A stretch of DNA of 64,000 bases, from contig JAZNNQ010000035.1 of assembly GCA_045580305.1 (NCBI GenBank), positions 1 through 64,000 of the forward strand, in the 5' to 3' direction. Both the position numbers and the translations under genes were made by a program. Each line of letters begins with the position of its first letter. Position 1 is the stretch's first letter. The notes beneath the pieces are model-generated. The model saw nothing but the letters and a program-made list of their open reading frames with translations, had not been told where the DNA came from and did no database searches. The stretch comes from RGIG7332 sp045580305 (lineage in GTDB: Bacteria; Bacillota; Clostridia; Oscillospirales; JAAYXM01). This document shows positions 7,941-15,407 of the stretch, in pieces.

Positions 7941-8945
7941 ATGCTTGATTTTTTAGATACACTTAAAGCCTTGTCAAATATCCCCTCTCCTACCGGTGGC
8001 GAGGGTGTTCTTGCCAATAAAATTGCGGAATTTGCACGCCCCTTCGCGGACGAGATCCGTCGTGACGCTATGGGAAACCTTATTGTTCACAAGGTGGGTA
8101 TTGGTAAAAAGCTTATGCTCTGCGCTCATATGGACACAATAGGAGCACTTAGCACCTATTTTGACGATAAGGGTTTTATCCGCTTCGGCAATTTGGGCGG
8201 GCTTGACCTTTGCACCCTGCACAACATTCCGGTGACCTTTACAAACGGTGTTGAAGGCGTGATCTCCTACGATTTAAAGGTCGAGCTTAAGGAGCGAAAG
8301 CTTCGCAATTTCTATATTGACATCGGTGCTGAAACCAAGGAGCAGGCACTGGAGATGGTACCCCTCGGCACACCCGCGTATTTCAGCGGTAATGTTCGGA
8401 AATTAGGTGAAGACAGAGTATGCTCACCCTATCTCGATAATCGTGCCGGCGTGGTTATTCTCCTTATGCTTTTATCCCATCTTCCAAAAACCGACTATGA
8501 TTTATATTTTGTATTCTCCACCCAGGAGGAAGTTGGTCTGAGAGGCGCTAAGGTCGCCGCCTTTGATATTGAGCCGGACTTTGCCCTTGCCATTGATGTG
8601 ACCGACACCGGTGACACGCCGGAGACCGATATTACAATGGATGTGTCCCTTGGTCGTGGTTGTGCCATAAAGGTTATGGATCGCTCGGTCATATGCCATC
8701 CCAAAATAACCGCTGCCCTTCAGGAGTGCGCTAAGGCAAACGACATTCCGTATCAGAACGAAATAATGACCGACGGTGGTACCGATGCCGGTGAAATTCA
8801 TCTGTCCCGCGGCGGTGTTGCTACCGGCGGAATAAGCATCCCCACCCGCTATATCCATTCACCCTGTGAGGTGTGCGATATTCGCGATGTGGAGGCGGCA
8901 GTAAAGCTGCTGGAAGCTACTCTTGCAAACCACATTTTCTTTTAA
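7941..8945 (+). CDS. M42 family aminopeptidase (paralogue 3 of 3)
   Basis: This is a 334-residue M42 aminopeptidase. I chose ATG 7941 because GGGAGG lies 7 bases upstream; the longer TTG-initiated frame from 7926 would run through that site. The metal residues are present: His in CAHMDTIG, Asp in YLDNRAG, Glu-Glu in QEEVG, Asp in IDVTD, His in RYIHSP. The residue after the first metal Asp is Thr rather than the Glu seen in copies 1 and 2 (HMDT against HxDE). This may alter catalysis or simply be lineage variation. It is the last gene before a strong bidirectional terminator. Confidence 0.9.
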   Translation: MLDFLDTLKALSNIPSPTGGEGVLANKIAEFARPFADEIRRDAMGNLIVHKVGIGKKLMLCAHMDTIGALSTYFDDKGFIRFGNLGGLDLCTLHNIPVTFTNGVEGVISYDLKVELKERKLRNFYIDIGAETKEQALEMVPLGTPAYFSGNVRKLGEDRVCSPYLDNRAGVVILLMLLSHLPKTDYDLYFVFSTQEEVGLRGAKVAAFDIEPDFALAIDVTDTGDTPETDITMDVSLGRGCAIKVMDRSVICHPKITAALQECAKANDIPYQNEIMTDGGTDAGEIHLSRGGVATGGISIPTRYIHSPCEVCDIRDVEAAVKLLEATLANHIFF

Positions 8946-8947
8946 AT

Positions 8948-8984
8948 AAAAAAGGACCTGATGCGATGCATCAGGTCCTTTTTT
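8948..8984. terminator. Bidirectional terminator between M42 operon and rubredoxin
   Basis: Arms 8948-8964 and 8968-8984 pair perfectly around a GAT loop, with A-run and T-run ends. It can stop both converging transcripts. Confidence 0.9.
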
Positions 8985-8985
8985 A

Positions 8986-9141
8986 TTATTCTTCTTCAAA
9001 CGCGTCTTTGCCGAGACCGCATACCGGACATACCCAATCCTCAGGAACATTCTCCCAAGCGGTACCGGGTGCTACGCCGCCATTGGCATCACCCTCAGCC
9101 GGATCGTAAACATAGCCGCAAGGACAAATAAATTTTTTCAT
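8986..9141 (-). CDS. Rubredoxin
   Basis: This 51-residue iron protein carries electrons between redox enzymes in anaerobes. The C-terminal iron site is the standard CPVCG. The N-terminal site reads ICPCGYVYDP, a CxCG spacing rather than the usual CxxCG. The rest (GVAPGT, WENVPEDWVCP) is textbook rubredoxin. ATG 9141 has AGGAGG upstream. The gene begins 20 bases after the kinase-like gene stop and may share its transcript. The CxC spacing makes a clean check on iron binding worthwhile. Confidence 0.93.
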   Translation of the reverse strand: MKKFICPCGYVYDPAEGDANGGVAPGTAWENVPEDWVCPVCGLGKDAFEEE

Positions 9142-9160
9142 AACTAATTACCTCCTGGTT

Positions 9161-10267
9161 CTATTTTCTGTATTTGGAAATAACTTTATGCATAGCATCC
9201 CAATTTTTTTCCATGTCAGAAACCAGCTTAAACTGACTTCTGCAACGGTTCAAGTTCTGCTCCGGATAATGGATGCGATAGTATACATCACCCTCCAAGT
9301 AGTCGGTAAGGAATCTCATACCGTTCTCAAAGGTCATAATCTTCGCGCCCATGGGAAGCATATCATATTCGCAGTCGTTCATGATATCGCCGCACTCGCC
9401 TAAAAATCCCTTTGCAAAGATATCAAAAAGCTCTAAATCAAAATTCATCTTGGATAAATCCGGCTCATCCTCGACGCTTGTTGCCGCGCCGAAACGAATG
9501 GACTCACCAAAATCGTTAACAAGAAATCCCGGCATTACGGTACCAAGATCGATAACGCAGAGCGCCTTTCTGGTTTCATTGTCAAGCATAATGTTGTTGA
9601 GCTTGGTATCATTATGAGTAACACGAAGGGGAAGCTTGCCTGCCTTATTTAAATCGTGAAGCACATGGCAGTCCGCCTCGTGAGCCAGAACGAACTCGAT
9701 CTCCTCCTGCACCTCTTTAGCACGACCCATAGGATTAAGCTTAACCACCTCTTTGAATCGCTCAAAACGCTTGGGAGTGTCGTGGAAGCCAACAATTGTT
9801 TCATAAAGAGTCTCAGCCGGGTAATCTGCAAGCAACTTCTGGAATCTGCCATAACCCACACCACTCTGGTAGAAATCCTCGGGCGTTTCGGGCAGGTCGT
9901 AGGTTGCCGCGCCCTCAATAAACAGGTATGCAGACCAATAGCTGCCGATAGAGTCCTGATAATAATTCTTACCGTCATATGCTTTTACGATATTCATTGT
10001 TTCGCGCTTCGGGTCGCCGCCTGCCGCTTCAATTTTCTTGCGGAGGAAGGAGCATATGCTCTCGATATTGTCCATCTGCTCCCAGGGCTTTAAGAAAATC
10101 TCGTGATTGATACGCTGGAGAATGTAACGGTGTCCCTCTTTCATATTTACAACGAAAGTATCGTTGATATGGCCGTTACCAAATGGGGCATAATCTATCA
10201 TTTCACCTTCAAAGGCGAATTTATCTATAGCTTCTAACATTTTTGCACAACGCTCCTCATGTGTCAT
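9161..10267 (-). CDS. APH-family sugar kinase-like protein (N-acetylhexosamine 1-kinase-like)
   Basis: This 368-residue member of the aminoglycoside phosphotransferase/choline-kinase fold has GNGHINDTF near residue 26. That resembles the glycine-rich loop of N-acetylhexosamine 1-kinase (NahK/LnpB). The catalytic loop is THNDTKLNNIMLD and the metal motif is VIDLGTVMPG. Position supports a sugar-1-kinase role: the next genes upstream are a sugar nucleotidyltransferase and GalE, the same three activities as in the lacto-N-biose/galacto-N-biose route. The stop is adjacent to the next gene's territory without a gap (10267/10268). Substrate assignment is inference; the fold is clear. Confidence 0.75.
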   Translation of the reverse strand: MTHEERCAKMLEAIDKFAFEGEMIDYAPFGNGHINDTFVVNMKEGHRYILQRINHEIFLKPWEQMDNIESICSFLRKKIEAAGGDPKRETMNIVKAYDGKNYYQDSIGSYWSAYLFIEGAATYDLPETPEDFYQSGVGYGRFQKLLADYPAETLYETIVGFHDTPKRFERFKEVVKLNPMGRAKEVQEEIEFVLAHEADCHVLHDLNKAGKLPLRVTHNDTKLNNIMLDNETRKALCVIDLGTVMPGFLVNDFGESIRFGAATSVEDEPDLSKMNFDLELFDIFAKGFLGECGDIMNDCEYDMLPMGAKIMTFENGMRFLTDYLEGDVYYRIHYPEQNLNRCRSQFKLVSDMEKNWDAMHKVISKYRK

Positions 10268-11197
10268 TTATAGTTCCTCCCAGAGTTTGTCCGGGTAAAC
10301 GCCGGCACTCTTAAGGTCGGCAATTGCCTTGGTAACGCTGGGACGATCCTCCTGATATGTAACGCCGTGCCACTTGTCGGGCGTTTCCATAACAAGTACA
10401 TCGCAAATGCCATCCTTTAACATATATCCAACCACATTTGGTAAGAAACATTCGCTCTTAAGCGGATTTGCGGGAACTTCCTTTTCCATAAATTCAACAA
10501 AGTAGTCATTGAGCTTTTCCATAATACTCTCGGTAAATGCCCACATATTCATGGACACCGGGTTATCTATGGGAAGGCTTACCCAAGTATTTCCGTCGTC
10601 CTCTGTATAAGCCGCACCACCGTCACGCTTTTCGATCTTGGTGCGCTCATTAATTGCGGCGAGCATATGGTTTTCGTCCACCTGGCAAACACCGCGGGCA
10701 ACAGAGCCGTTGTCGGTAAGTGTGTTTTTAAGTAAATAGCCAACCATTGCGAAATGGAGCTTATCGGTATCCTCGGCTGTGGTGAGGAAGTTATAAAGCT
10801 TTACATATGCCTCTTTGCCGTAGTAGTCATCAGCATTGATTACAGCAAAGGGCGCGTCTATAAATTCTTTGGTTGCCATAATTGCGTGGGTTGTGCCCCA
10901 AGGCTTGACGCGGCCCTCAGGAACGGTGTAACCCTCGGGAATACTTCCAAGTTCCTGGAAAGCATACTTAACTTCCATATATTTTGCGACTCTGTCGCCA
11001 ATTACCTCGCGGAAGGTCTCCTCAAGCTCGCGCTTAATGATAAATACAACGCGACGGAAACCTGCGCGGTAAGCGTCAAAAAGCGAGAAGTCCATAATAA
11101 TATGGCCGTGCTCGTCCATAGCGTCGATCTGTTTTAAACCGCCGTAACGGCTACCCATACCGGCAGCCAATATGACTAAAATAGGCTCTTTTTTCAT
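10268..11197 (-). CDS. Sugar-phosphate nucleotidyltransferase (NTP transferase)
   Basis: This 309-residue protein has the nucleotidyltransferase N-terminus LAAGMGSRYGGLKQ (residues 10-23), which binds the NTP phosphates. VINADDYYG follows near residue 120 and holds the metal-binding Asp. Members transfer a nucleotide to a sugar 1-phosphate to make UDP- or similar sugars. It lies directly between galE and the kinase-like gene, within 1-13 bases of each. It could therefore activate the kinase product to a UDP-sugar for GalE to epimerise. ATG 11197 has AGGAGG upstream. Confidence 0.8.
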   Translation of the reverse strand: MKKEPILVILAAGMGSRYGGLKQIDAMDEHGHIIMDFSLFDAYRAGFRRVVFIIKRELEETFREVIGDRVAKYMEVKYAFQELGSIPEGYTVPEGRVKPWGTTHAIMATKEFIDAPFAVINADDYYGKEAYVKLYNFLTTAEDTDKLHFAMVGYLLKNTLTDNGSVARGVCQVDENHMLAAINERTKIEKRDGGAAYTEDDGNTWVSLPIDNPVSMNMWAFTESIMEKLNDYFVEFMEKEVPANPLKSECFLPNVVGYMLKDGICDVLVMETPDKWHGVTYQEDRPSVTKAIADLKSAGVYPDKLWEEL

Positions 11198-11209
11198 ATT
11201 TTCGTCCTC

Positions 11210-12223
11210 CTATTCACTGTATCCGTTAGGATTCTTACTCTGCCAGTTCCATGCATCTCTACACATATCCTCAAGGGTATGTGTTGCCACAAAGCCGAGT
11301 TCGCGCTTTGCCTTTTCGGGGTTCGCGTAGCAGGCACCGATATCGCCCGGGCGACGGTCGGTAATTTTGTAATTTACCTTTCTGCCGCTTGCTTTTTCAA
11401 ATGCCGCTACCATATCTAAAACGCTGTATCCGGTGCCGGTACCTAAATTGAAGGTAAATACACCGCGGTTCTTCTTTAAATAATCAATCGCCAACAGATG
11501 TCCCTGTGCAAGGTCGAGCACATGAATATAATCGCGGACACCGGTGCCGTCCGGCGTATCGTAATCATTGCCGAAAACGGAAAGGCACGGCAATTTGCCA
11601 ACCGCAACCTGTGAAATATACGGCATAAGGTTGTTGGGGATATCGTTGGGGTCCTCACCGATAAGTCCGCTCTCGTGCGCGCCAACCGGGTTAAAGTATC
11701 TGAGGAGCACAACCGATAAATTCTTATCAGCCTTTGCAATATCGCGAAGCACCTGCTCAAGCATAAGCTTGGTCTGTCCGTAGGGATTGGTCGCACTTAA
11801 CGGGAAATCCTCGGTAATCGGCACGGTGTGAGGATTACCATATACGGTAGCAGAAGATGAAAACACAATATTATTTACATCATATTTTTGCATTAAGGCT
11901 ACCAAATTAAGTGTACCTGTGATATTATTATGATAGTATCTGTGTGGGATGGCAACGCTCTCACCCACCGCCTTAAGACCGGCGAAATGGATTACCGCGT
12001 CGAATTTGTGCTCTTTAAACACCTTTTCGCAAGCGTCCATATCAAGCAGATCAGCGTTGTAGAATATCGGTTTCTTGCCGGTTATTTCGGCAACGCGGTC
12101 CAGTGACTTCTCTGAACTGTTGCACAGATTGTCAAGTACGACCACCTCGTCCCCCCGCTCCTGCAGGAGCACGCAGGTGTGGCTTCCGATGTATCCGGCG
12201 CCGCCGGTTACAAGTACTTTCAT
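11210..12223 (-). CDS. galE: UDP-glucose 4-epimerase GalE
   Basis: GalE interconverts UDP-glucose and UDP-galactose (often also the N-acetyl forms) using bound NAD. The 337-residue SDR protein starts MKVLVTGGAGYIGSHT, with the GxxGxxG motif at 7-13. It has SSSATVYG and the catalytic YGQTK (Tyr-x-x-x-Lys). I use ATG 12223, which has AGAGAGG upstream; an ATG at 12274 would add 17 unusual residues. It is the first gene of the galE-nucleotidyltransferase-kinase unit. A well-formed promoter lies at 12257-12285. Confidence 0.93.
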   Translation of the reverse strand: MKVLVTGGAGYIGSHTCVLLQERGDEVVVLDNLCNSSEKSLDRVAEITGKKPIFYNADLLDMDACEKVFKEHKFDAVIHFAGLKAVGESVAIPHRYYHNNITGTLNLVALMQKYDVNNIVFSSSATVYGNPHTVPITEDFPLSATNPYGQTKLMLEQVLRDIAKADKNLSVVLLRYFNPVGAHESGLIGEDPNDIPNNLMPYISQVAVGKLPCLSVFGNDYDTPDGTGVRDYIHVLDLAQGHLLAIDYLKKNRGVFTFNLGTGTGYSVLDMVAAFEKASGRKVNYKITDRRPGDIGACYANPEKAKRELGFVATHTLEDMCRDAWNWQSKNPNGYSE

Positions 12224-12256
12224 AAAAAAACCTCTCTTCTCTCTATATCTCACTAC

Positions 12257-12285
12257 ATTATAGCAAACCATCATTTAAAATACAA
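12257..12285 (-). promoter_or_regulatory. Predicted promoter for galE operon
   Basis: Minus-strand TTGTAT (12285-12280), 17-base spacer, TATAAT (12262-12257), 34 bases upstream of the galE start. Confidence 0.65.
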
Positions 12286-12317
12286 GTACAATTAACAACG
12301 AAAGAAGGCTAAACTTT

Positions 12318-12974
12318 ATGTATAAGGCAGTAGTTTTTGATCTTGACGGCACCCTCGCAAATACACTACCAACACTTTGTTATGTAGGCAATACCGCACT
12401 TGCCGCCTGCGGCTTCCGCAAGGTCAGCGAAGACAGATACCCTATGCTAATCGGAAACGGTGCAAACAACCTGATTTCGGGTCTTATAAATGTTGTAAAT
12501 TCCATCCCGCCTTTTCCCGGTGAGGTCGAGATGGTAAGAGCTGAGTATGACAAAATCTACGCCGCTGACCCGCTTTATTTAACCGAGGCTTACGACGGAA
12601 TTTTAAATTTATTAAGCGAACTGAAAGCGCGCGGCATTAAGTGCGCGGTACTCTCCAACAAGCCTCACGATATGACCGAAAAGGTGGTAGAAGGCCTGTT
12701 TCCTGCAGGCACCTTTGATGTGATTTTCGGTCAGCGCGACAATGTGGCTAAAAAACCCGCTCCCGACGGTGCTTTGGAAATCGCAAAGATGCTTGATATC
12801 GCGCCCGAAGCCTTCCTCTTTCTGGGCGATTCCGGCGTGGATATGCAGACCGGAAATAACGCCGGTATGACACCTGTGGGCGCACTCTGGGGCTTCAGGT
12901 CAAAGGCAGAGCTTGAGTCCTTTGGCGCAAAGCATTTGATTGAAAAGCCGGAGGAATTACTTTCTCTTATCTGA
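12318..12974 (+). CDS. HAD-superfamily phosphatase, phosphoglycolate phosphatase-like
   Basis: This 218-residue HAD hydrolase has motif I FDLDGTLANT (residues 7-16), with the nucleophilic Asp. Motif II is VLSNKPH, motif III Lys lies in AKKPAPDG, and motif IV is FLGDSGVDM. The helical cap between motifs I and II is of phosphoglycolate phosphatase (Gph) type. Substrates in this group vary, so Gph is only the nearest label. ATG 12318 has AGAAGG upstream. It diverges from galE and overlaps the 3' end of the convergent YihY gene by 18 bases. Confidence 0.85.
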   Translation: MYKAVVFDLDGTLANTLPTLCYVGNTALAACGFRKVSEDRYPMLIGNGANNLISGLINVVNSIPPFPGEVEMVRAEYDKIYAADPLYLTEAYDGILNLLSELKARGIKCAVLSNKPHDMTEKVVEGLFPAGTFDVIFGQRDNVAKKPAPDGALEIAKMLDIAPEAFLFLGDSGVDMQTGNNAGMTPVGALWGFRSKAELESFGAKHLIEKPEELLSLI

Positions 12975-13808
12975 CATTTCTTCAATTACGGAATTAAGCT
13001 CAGCGCCCGAGATTATAATCACGCCGGCGAAGTATACCCATAACATAAGCAGTATGACCGCGCCGATCGTTCCGTTAAAAACCGAGCTTTGAACGAAATA
13101 ATTTACATAAATTGAAAAGCCGTAGGTAAGAGCGATCATTCCCAAGGTAGCGAGCATCGTTCCCGGGAAGGTGTGGCGCAGTTTCACCTTTTTATCCGGT
13201 GTTATCTTGTATACAAGAGCCAGGATAAAGAATAAAATCCCCACAAGAGCGACCCAACGGCACACTCCCAAAATCGTCATTATAAAAGGCGGAATATTCG
13301 TGATTTTAATTATTTCAATGAGAAATTCTTCACTTAATGTAACGAATAAAATAATCATTACCACAATTATTCCCGCCGCAATGACATAGAGCATCGAATA
13401 GAAAAAATTTCGAATGGGGTGTCGTGTCTCACATATTCCGTAAGCTGTGTTTATGGAAAAAGCGAGAGATCTTACCGCCTTGGATGCAGAGAAAATCACA
13501 ACGATAACCGCGATGGATAAAAGGGTTATGCTTCTGTTTTGGGACACCTGCTCAATATATCCTGTTATAAGACCCACTATCTGCTCAGGGAAAACCGGAT
13601 CAAGAAGCGCAACCAATTGATCGACGGAAATGTTCAGCGAGCCAATAAGCGCATTTAAAAATACCAAAAACGGGAACAGCGATAGCAGCATAAAAAATGC
13701 AAGTTGTCCCCCCACGCGGGATACATTATGGTCAAAAAATCTTGTTATCATAGTTTTAAGGAGATACATACCCTTACCGTCGGTAGGTTTTATTTTAAGC
13801 TTATCCAT
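12957..13808 (-). CDS. YihY/virulence factor BrkB family membrane protein
   Basis: This 283-residue polytopic protein has about six membrane helices, the first near residues 34-56. It has the conserved opening TRFFDHNVSRVGGQLAFFMLLS and a late GAVILLMLWVYFAG...GAELN stretch, both typical of the YihY/BrkB (UPF0761) family. The family was once called ribonuclease BN by mistake; its true role is unknown, and export or envelope functions have been proposed. The gene appears monocistronic. Its 3' end overlaps the HAD gene. Confidence 0.88.
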   Translation of the reverse strand: MDKLKIKPTDGKGMYLLKTMITRFFDHNVSRVGGQLAFFMLLSLFPFLVFLNALIGSLNISVDQLVALLDPVFPEQIVGLITGYIEQVSQNRSITLLSIAVIVVIFSASKAVRSLAFSINTAYGICETRHPIRNFFYSMLYVIAAGIIVVMIILFVTLSEEFLIEIIKITNIPPFIMTILGVCRWVALVGILFFILALVYKITPDKKVKLRHTFPGTMLATLGMIALTYGFSIYVNYFVQSSVFNGTIGAVILLMLWVYFAGVIIISGAELNSVIEEMSDKRK

Positions 13809-13863
13809 AAAAACTCCCTCCTTTAATCTATATTATACAATTAAACTTCAAAAAAGTATACAT

Positions 13864-13895
13864 AAAAACAGCGGTGCATACGCACCGCTGTTTTT
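13864..13895 (-). terminator. Terminator after the zinc-ribbon gene
   Basis: Arms 13864-13877 and 13882-13895 form a 14-bp stem with a 4-base loop and flanking A/T runs, immediately downstream of the 13900-14937 stop. Confidence 0.85.
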
Positions 13896-13899
13896 TTAT

Positions 13900-14937
13900 T
13901 TATTTTTGTTTCTTTTCGTATTCCCTAATGGTTGCTTCCAACAATTCGGCTCTCGCATTTGACTTTTTCTTGTCTGCTTTCTCCTCAGAAATCTTGCTAC
14001 CTACGGCAATTAAAAGGGTTACAAGCGCTACACCGATTGACCAACCCCAACAAGTAGACATTGAAACTTCTGCCGCAAACAGACCTAACCAAACGAAACC
14101 TCCAAAAATCAAACCTGCAAAAATGCCAAAAGGAATTGCACAGCCAACGCCGGCTTGATAGTTGTTTTCCGTATATGCTTTGACATATCTGCAACGCTCT
14201 CTTAAGTAGCCAAGATCATACTTTCCTATCTTGATCGCATAAGTGTCAATAAGAAGAGCCCCACTCTGTGAGCCGGAACCTGACATATTGCTATATTTCT
14301 CGTTTGCGATTTTCCAAAGGTCAGCCGCATATTTTTTTATCTCGTTGCCAGTAAATGTTTTTTCTATGCAGTCGCCTGCCACATATAAAATGTTAATGAT
14401 GTTTCGCACGGTTGCAATATACTCCGCCGTGTACTGATCCTTTATGGACTGGTCAATTCCGTCGTAGTGGTTTTTCTCATTAAGATGTAAGAGATCCACC
14501 GCGTCGGTACATTTCCCCACAACTTCCTTTATGCAGGAAAGTTTTTCCTCTTCCGTCTTATTTATAAGGTTGAAAACGCTTTCAAGGCTGTTGGTAATGG
14601 AAATTGCCGCATTGCTTATTCCTGCAATTTTACAATCAAGTGCCTTAAAATATGTAGCGTAGAAATATGCCTCCCAGCTTGTGGGGTCTTGTGCAAGAAT
14701 CATGTTGTAATACTGATATGCGGTCTCGTTATTGTTATCAGCCTTTGCACGGCGAGCGATTTCATAGAATTTCTGAAGGTCGGCACTCTTGTCAACGGTT
14801 ACATTAACCGTGCCCTCAATCATCATTTTCTTAGCCGCCTCGGTTGTGTACTTCATACCACAGCTCTGGCACACAAAAAAGTCGCCATCCTTTATAAATT
14901 CGCCGCTTCCGCACATTTCACATACGATTTTATTCAT
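13900..14937 (-). CDS. TFIIB-type zinc-ribbon protein with C-terminal membrane helices
   Basis: The first 30 residues form a zinc ribbon with Cys6-x2-Cys9 and Cys23-x2-Cys26. A helical, TPR-like middle region follows (ARRAKADNNNETAYQYYNMILAQDP). Two closely spaced hydrophobic segments lie near residues 262-310, and the tail is charged and coiled-coil-prone. Proteins of this layout are common and uncharacterised in gut Clostridia. ATG 14937 has GGAGGG upstream. It is divergent from an XRE regulator, with inverted repeats between them, so that regulator may control it. I cannot propose a function. Confidence 0.75.
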   Translation of the reverse strand: MNKIVCEMCGSGEFIKDGDFFVCQSCGMKYTTEAAKKMMIEGTVNVTVDKSADLQKFYEIARRAKADNNNETAYQYYNMILAQDPTSWEAYFYATYFKALDCKIAGISNAAISITNSLESVFNLINKTEEEKLSCIKEVVGKCTDAVDLLHLNEKNHYDGIDQSIKDQYTAEYIATVRNIINILYVAGDCIEKTFTGNEIKKYAADLWKIANEKYSNMSGSGSQSGALLIDTYAIKIGKYDLGYLRERCRYVKAYTENNYQAGVGCAIPFGIFAGLIFGGFVWLGLFAAEVSMSTCWGWSIGVALVTLLIAVGSKISEEKADKKKSNARAELLEATIREYEKKQK

Positions 14938-14975
14938 TTATCTTTACCCTCCATTGCATATTTTCTTCATTATAT

Positions 14976-14992
14976 AACAACCTAAGGTTGTT
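14976..14992. promoter_or_regulatory. Perfect inverted repeat, candidate XRE operator
   Basis: AACAACCT-A-AGGTTGTT has 8-base arms around a single A. A second, weaker dyad (TAACAAT, 5-base gap, ATTGTTA) lies at 15021-15039 beside a TATAAT at 15041-15046. Both are in the gap between the divergent zinc-ribbon and XRE genes. Confidence 0.5.
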
Positions 14993-15062
14993 GTCAATAA
15001 CTAACTATAGGTGTTTTATTTAACAATCTTTTATTGTTATTATAATTATGGGTGATGGATAA

Positions 15063-15386
15063 ATGGTTAAAAATCTTAAGAAATTACGCACCGAACAAGG
15101 CGTTAGTCAGCAGGCTTTGGCATCTGCTATCGGCATTAGTCAACAATCGGTCAACAAGTATGAAAACCACAGCGTAGAGCCGGATATAACAACCCTTATT
15201 AGTATTGCGGACTACTTTAATGTTACCGTCGATTACCTTGTCGGCAGAACGGAAGAAAAGAATGACGATGTTTCCCTCACTCCCGCAGAAATAGCACTTT
15301 TAAGGAGCTATAAAGGCTTATCGGTTAAGGAAAAGACCTGTATCGACACGATTATTAAAGTTTTTAAAGATAATAAAAAAGGCTAA
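15063..15386 (+). CDS. XRE-family helix-turn-helix transcriptional regulator
   Basis: This 107-residue protein has an N-terminal HTH_3 domain at about residues 3-58. Its recognition region is GVSQQALASAIGISQQSVNKYE, and it ends in the common NVTVDYLVGRTE. The short C-terminal part (about 70-107) is helical and may dimerise. The start ATG is at 15063. Small XRE proteins usually repress their own promoter and a neighbouring one. The dyads at 14976-15039, between this gene and the divergent zinc-ribbon gene, are the obvious candidate sites. The stop codon is embedded in the terminator stem. Confidence 0.88.
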   Translation: MVKNLKKLRTEQGVSQQALASAIGISQQSVNKYENHSVEPDITTLISIADYFNVTVDYLVGRTEEKNDDVSLTPAEIALLRSYKGLSVKEKTCIDTIIKVFKDNKKG

Positions 15387-15405
15387 GCAATGCTTAGCCT
15401 TTTTT
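15375..15405. terminator. Bidirectional terminator between XRE gene and gltX
   Basis: A6-GGCTAAGC / AAT loop / GCTTAGCC-T6. The stem includes the XRE stop codon and lies just outside the gltX stop. Confidence 0.9.
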
Positions 15406-15407
15406 AT

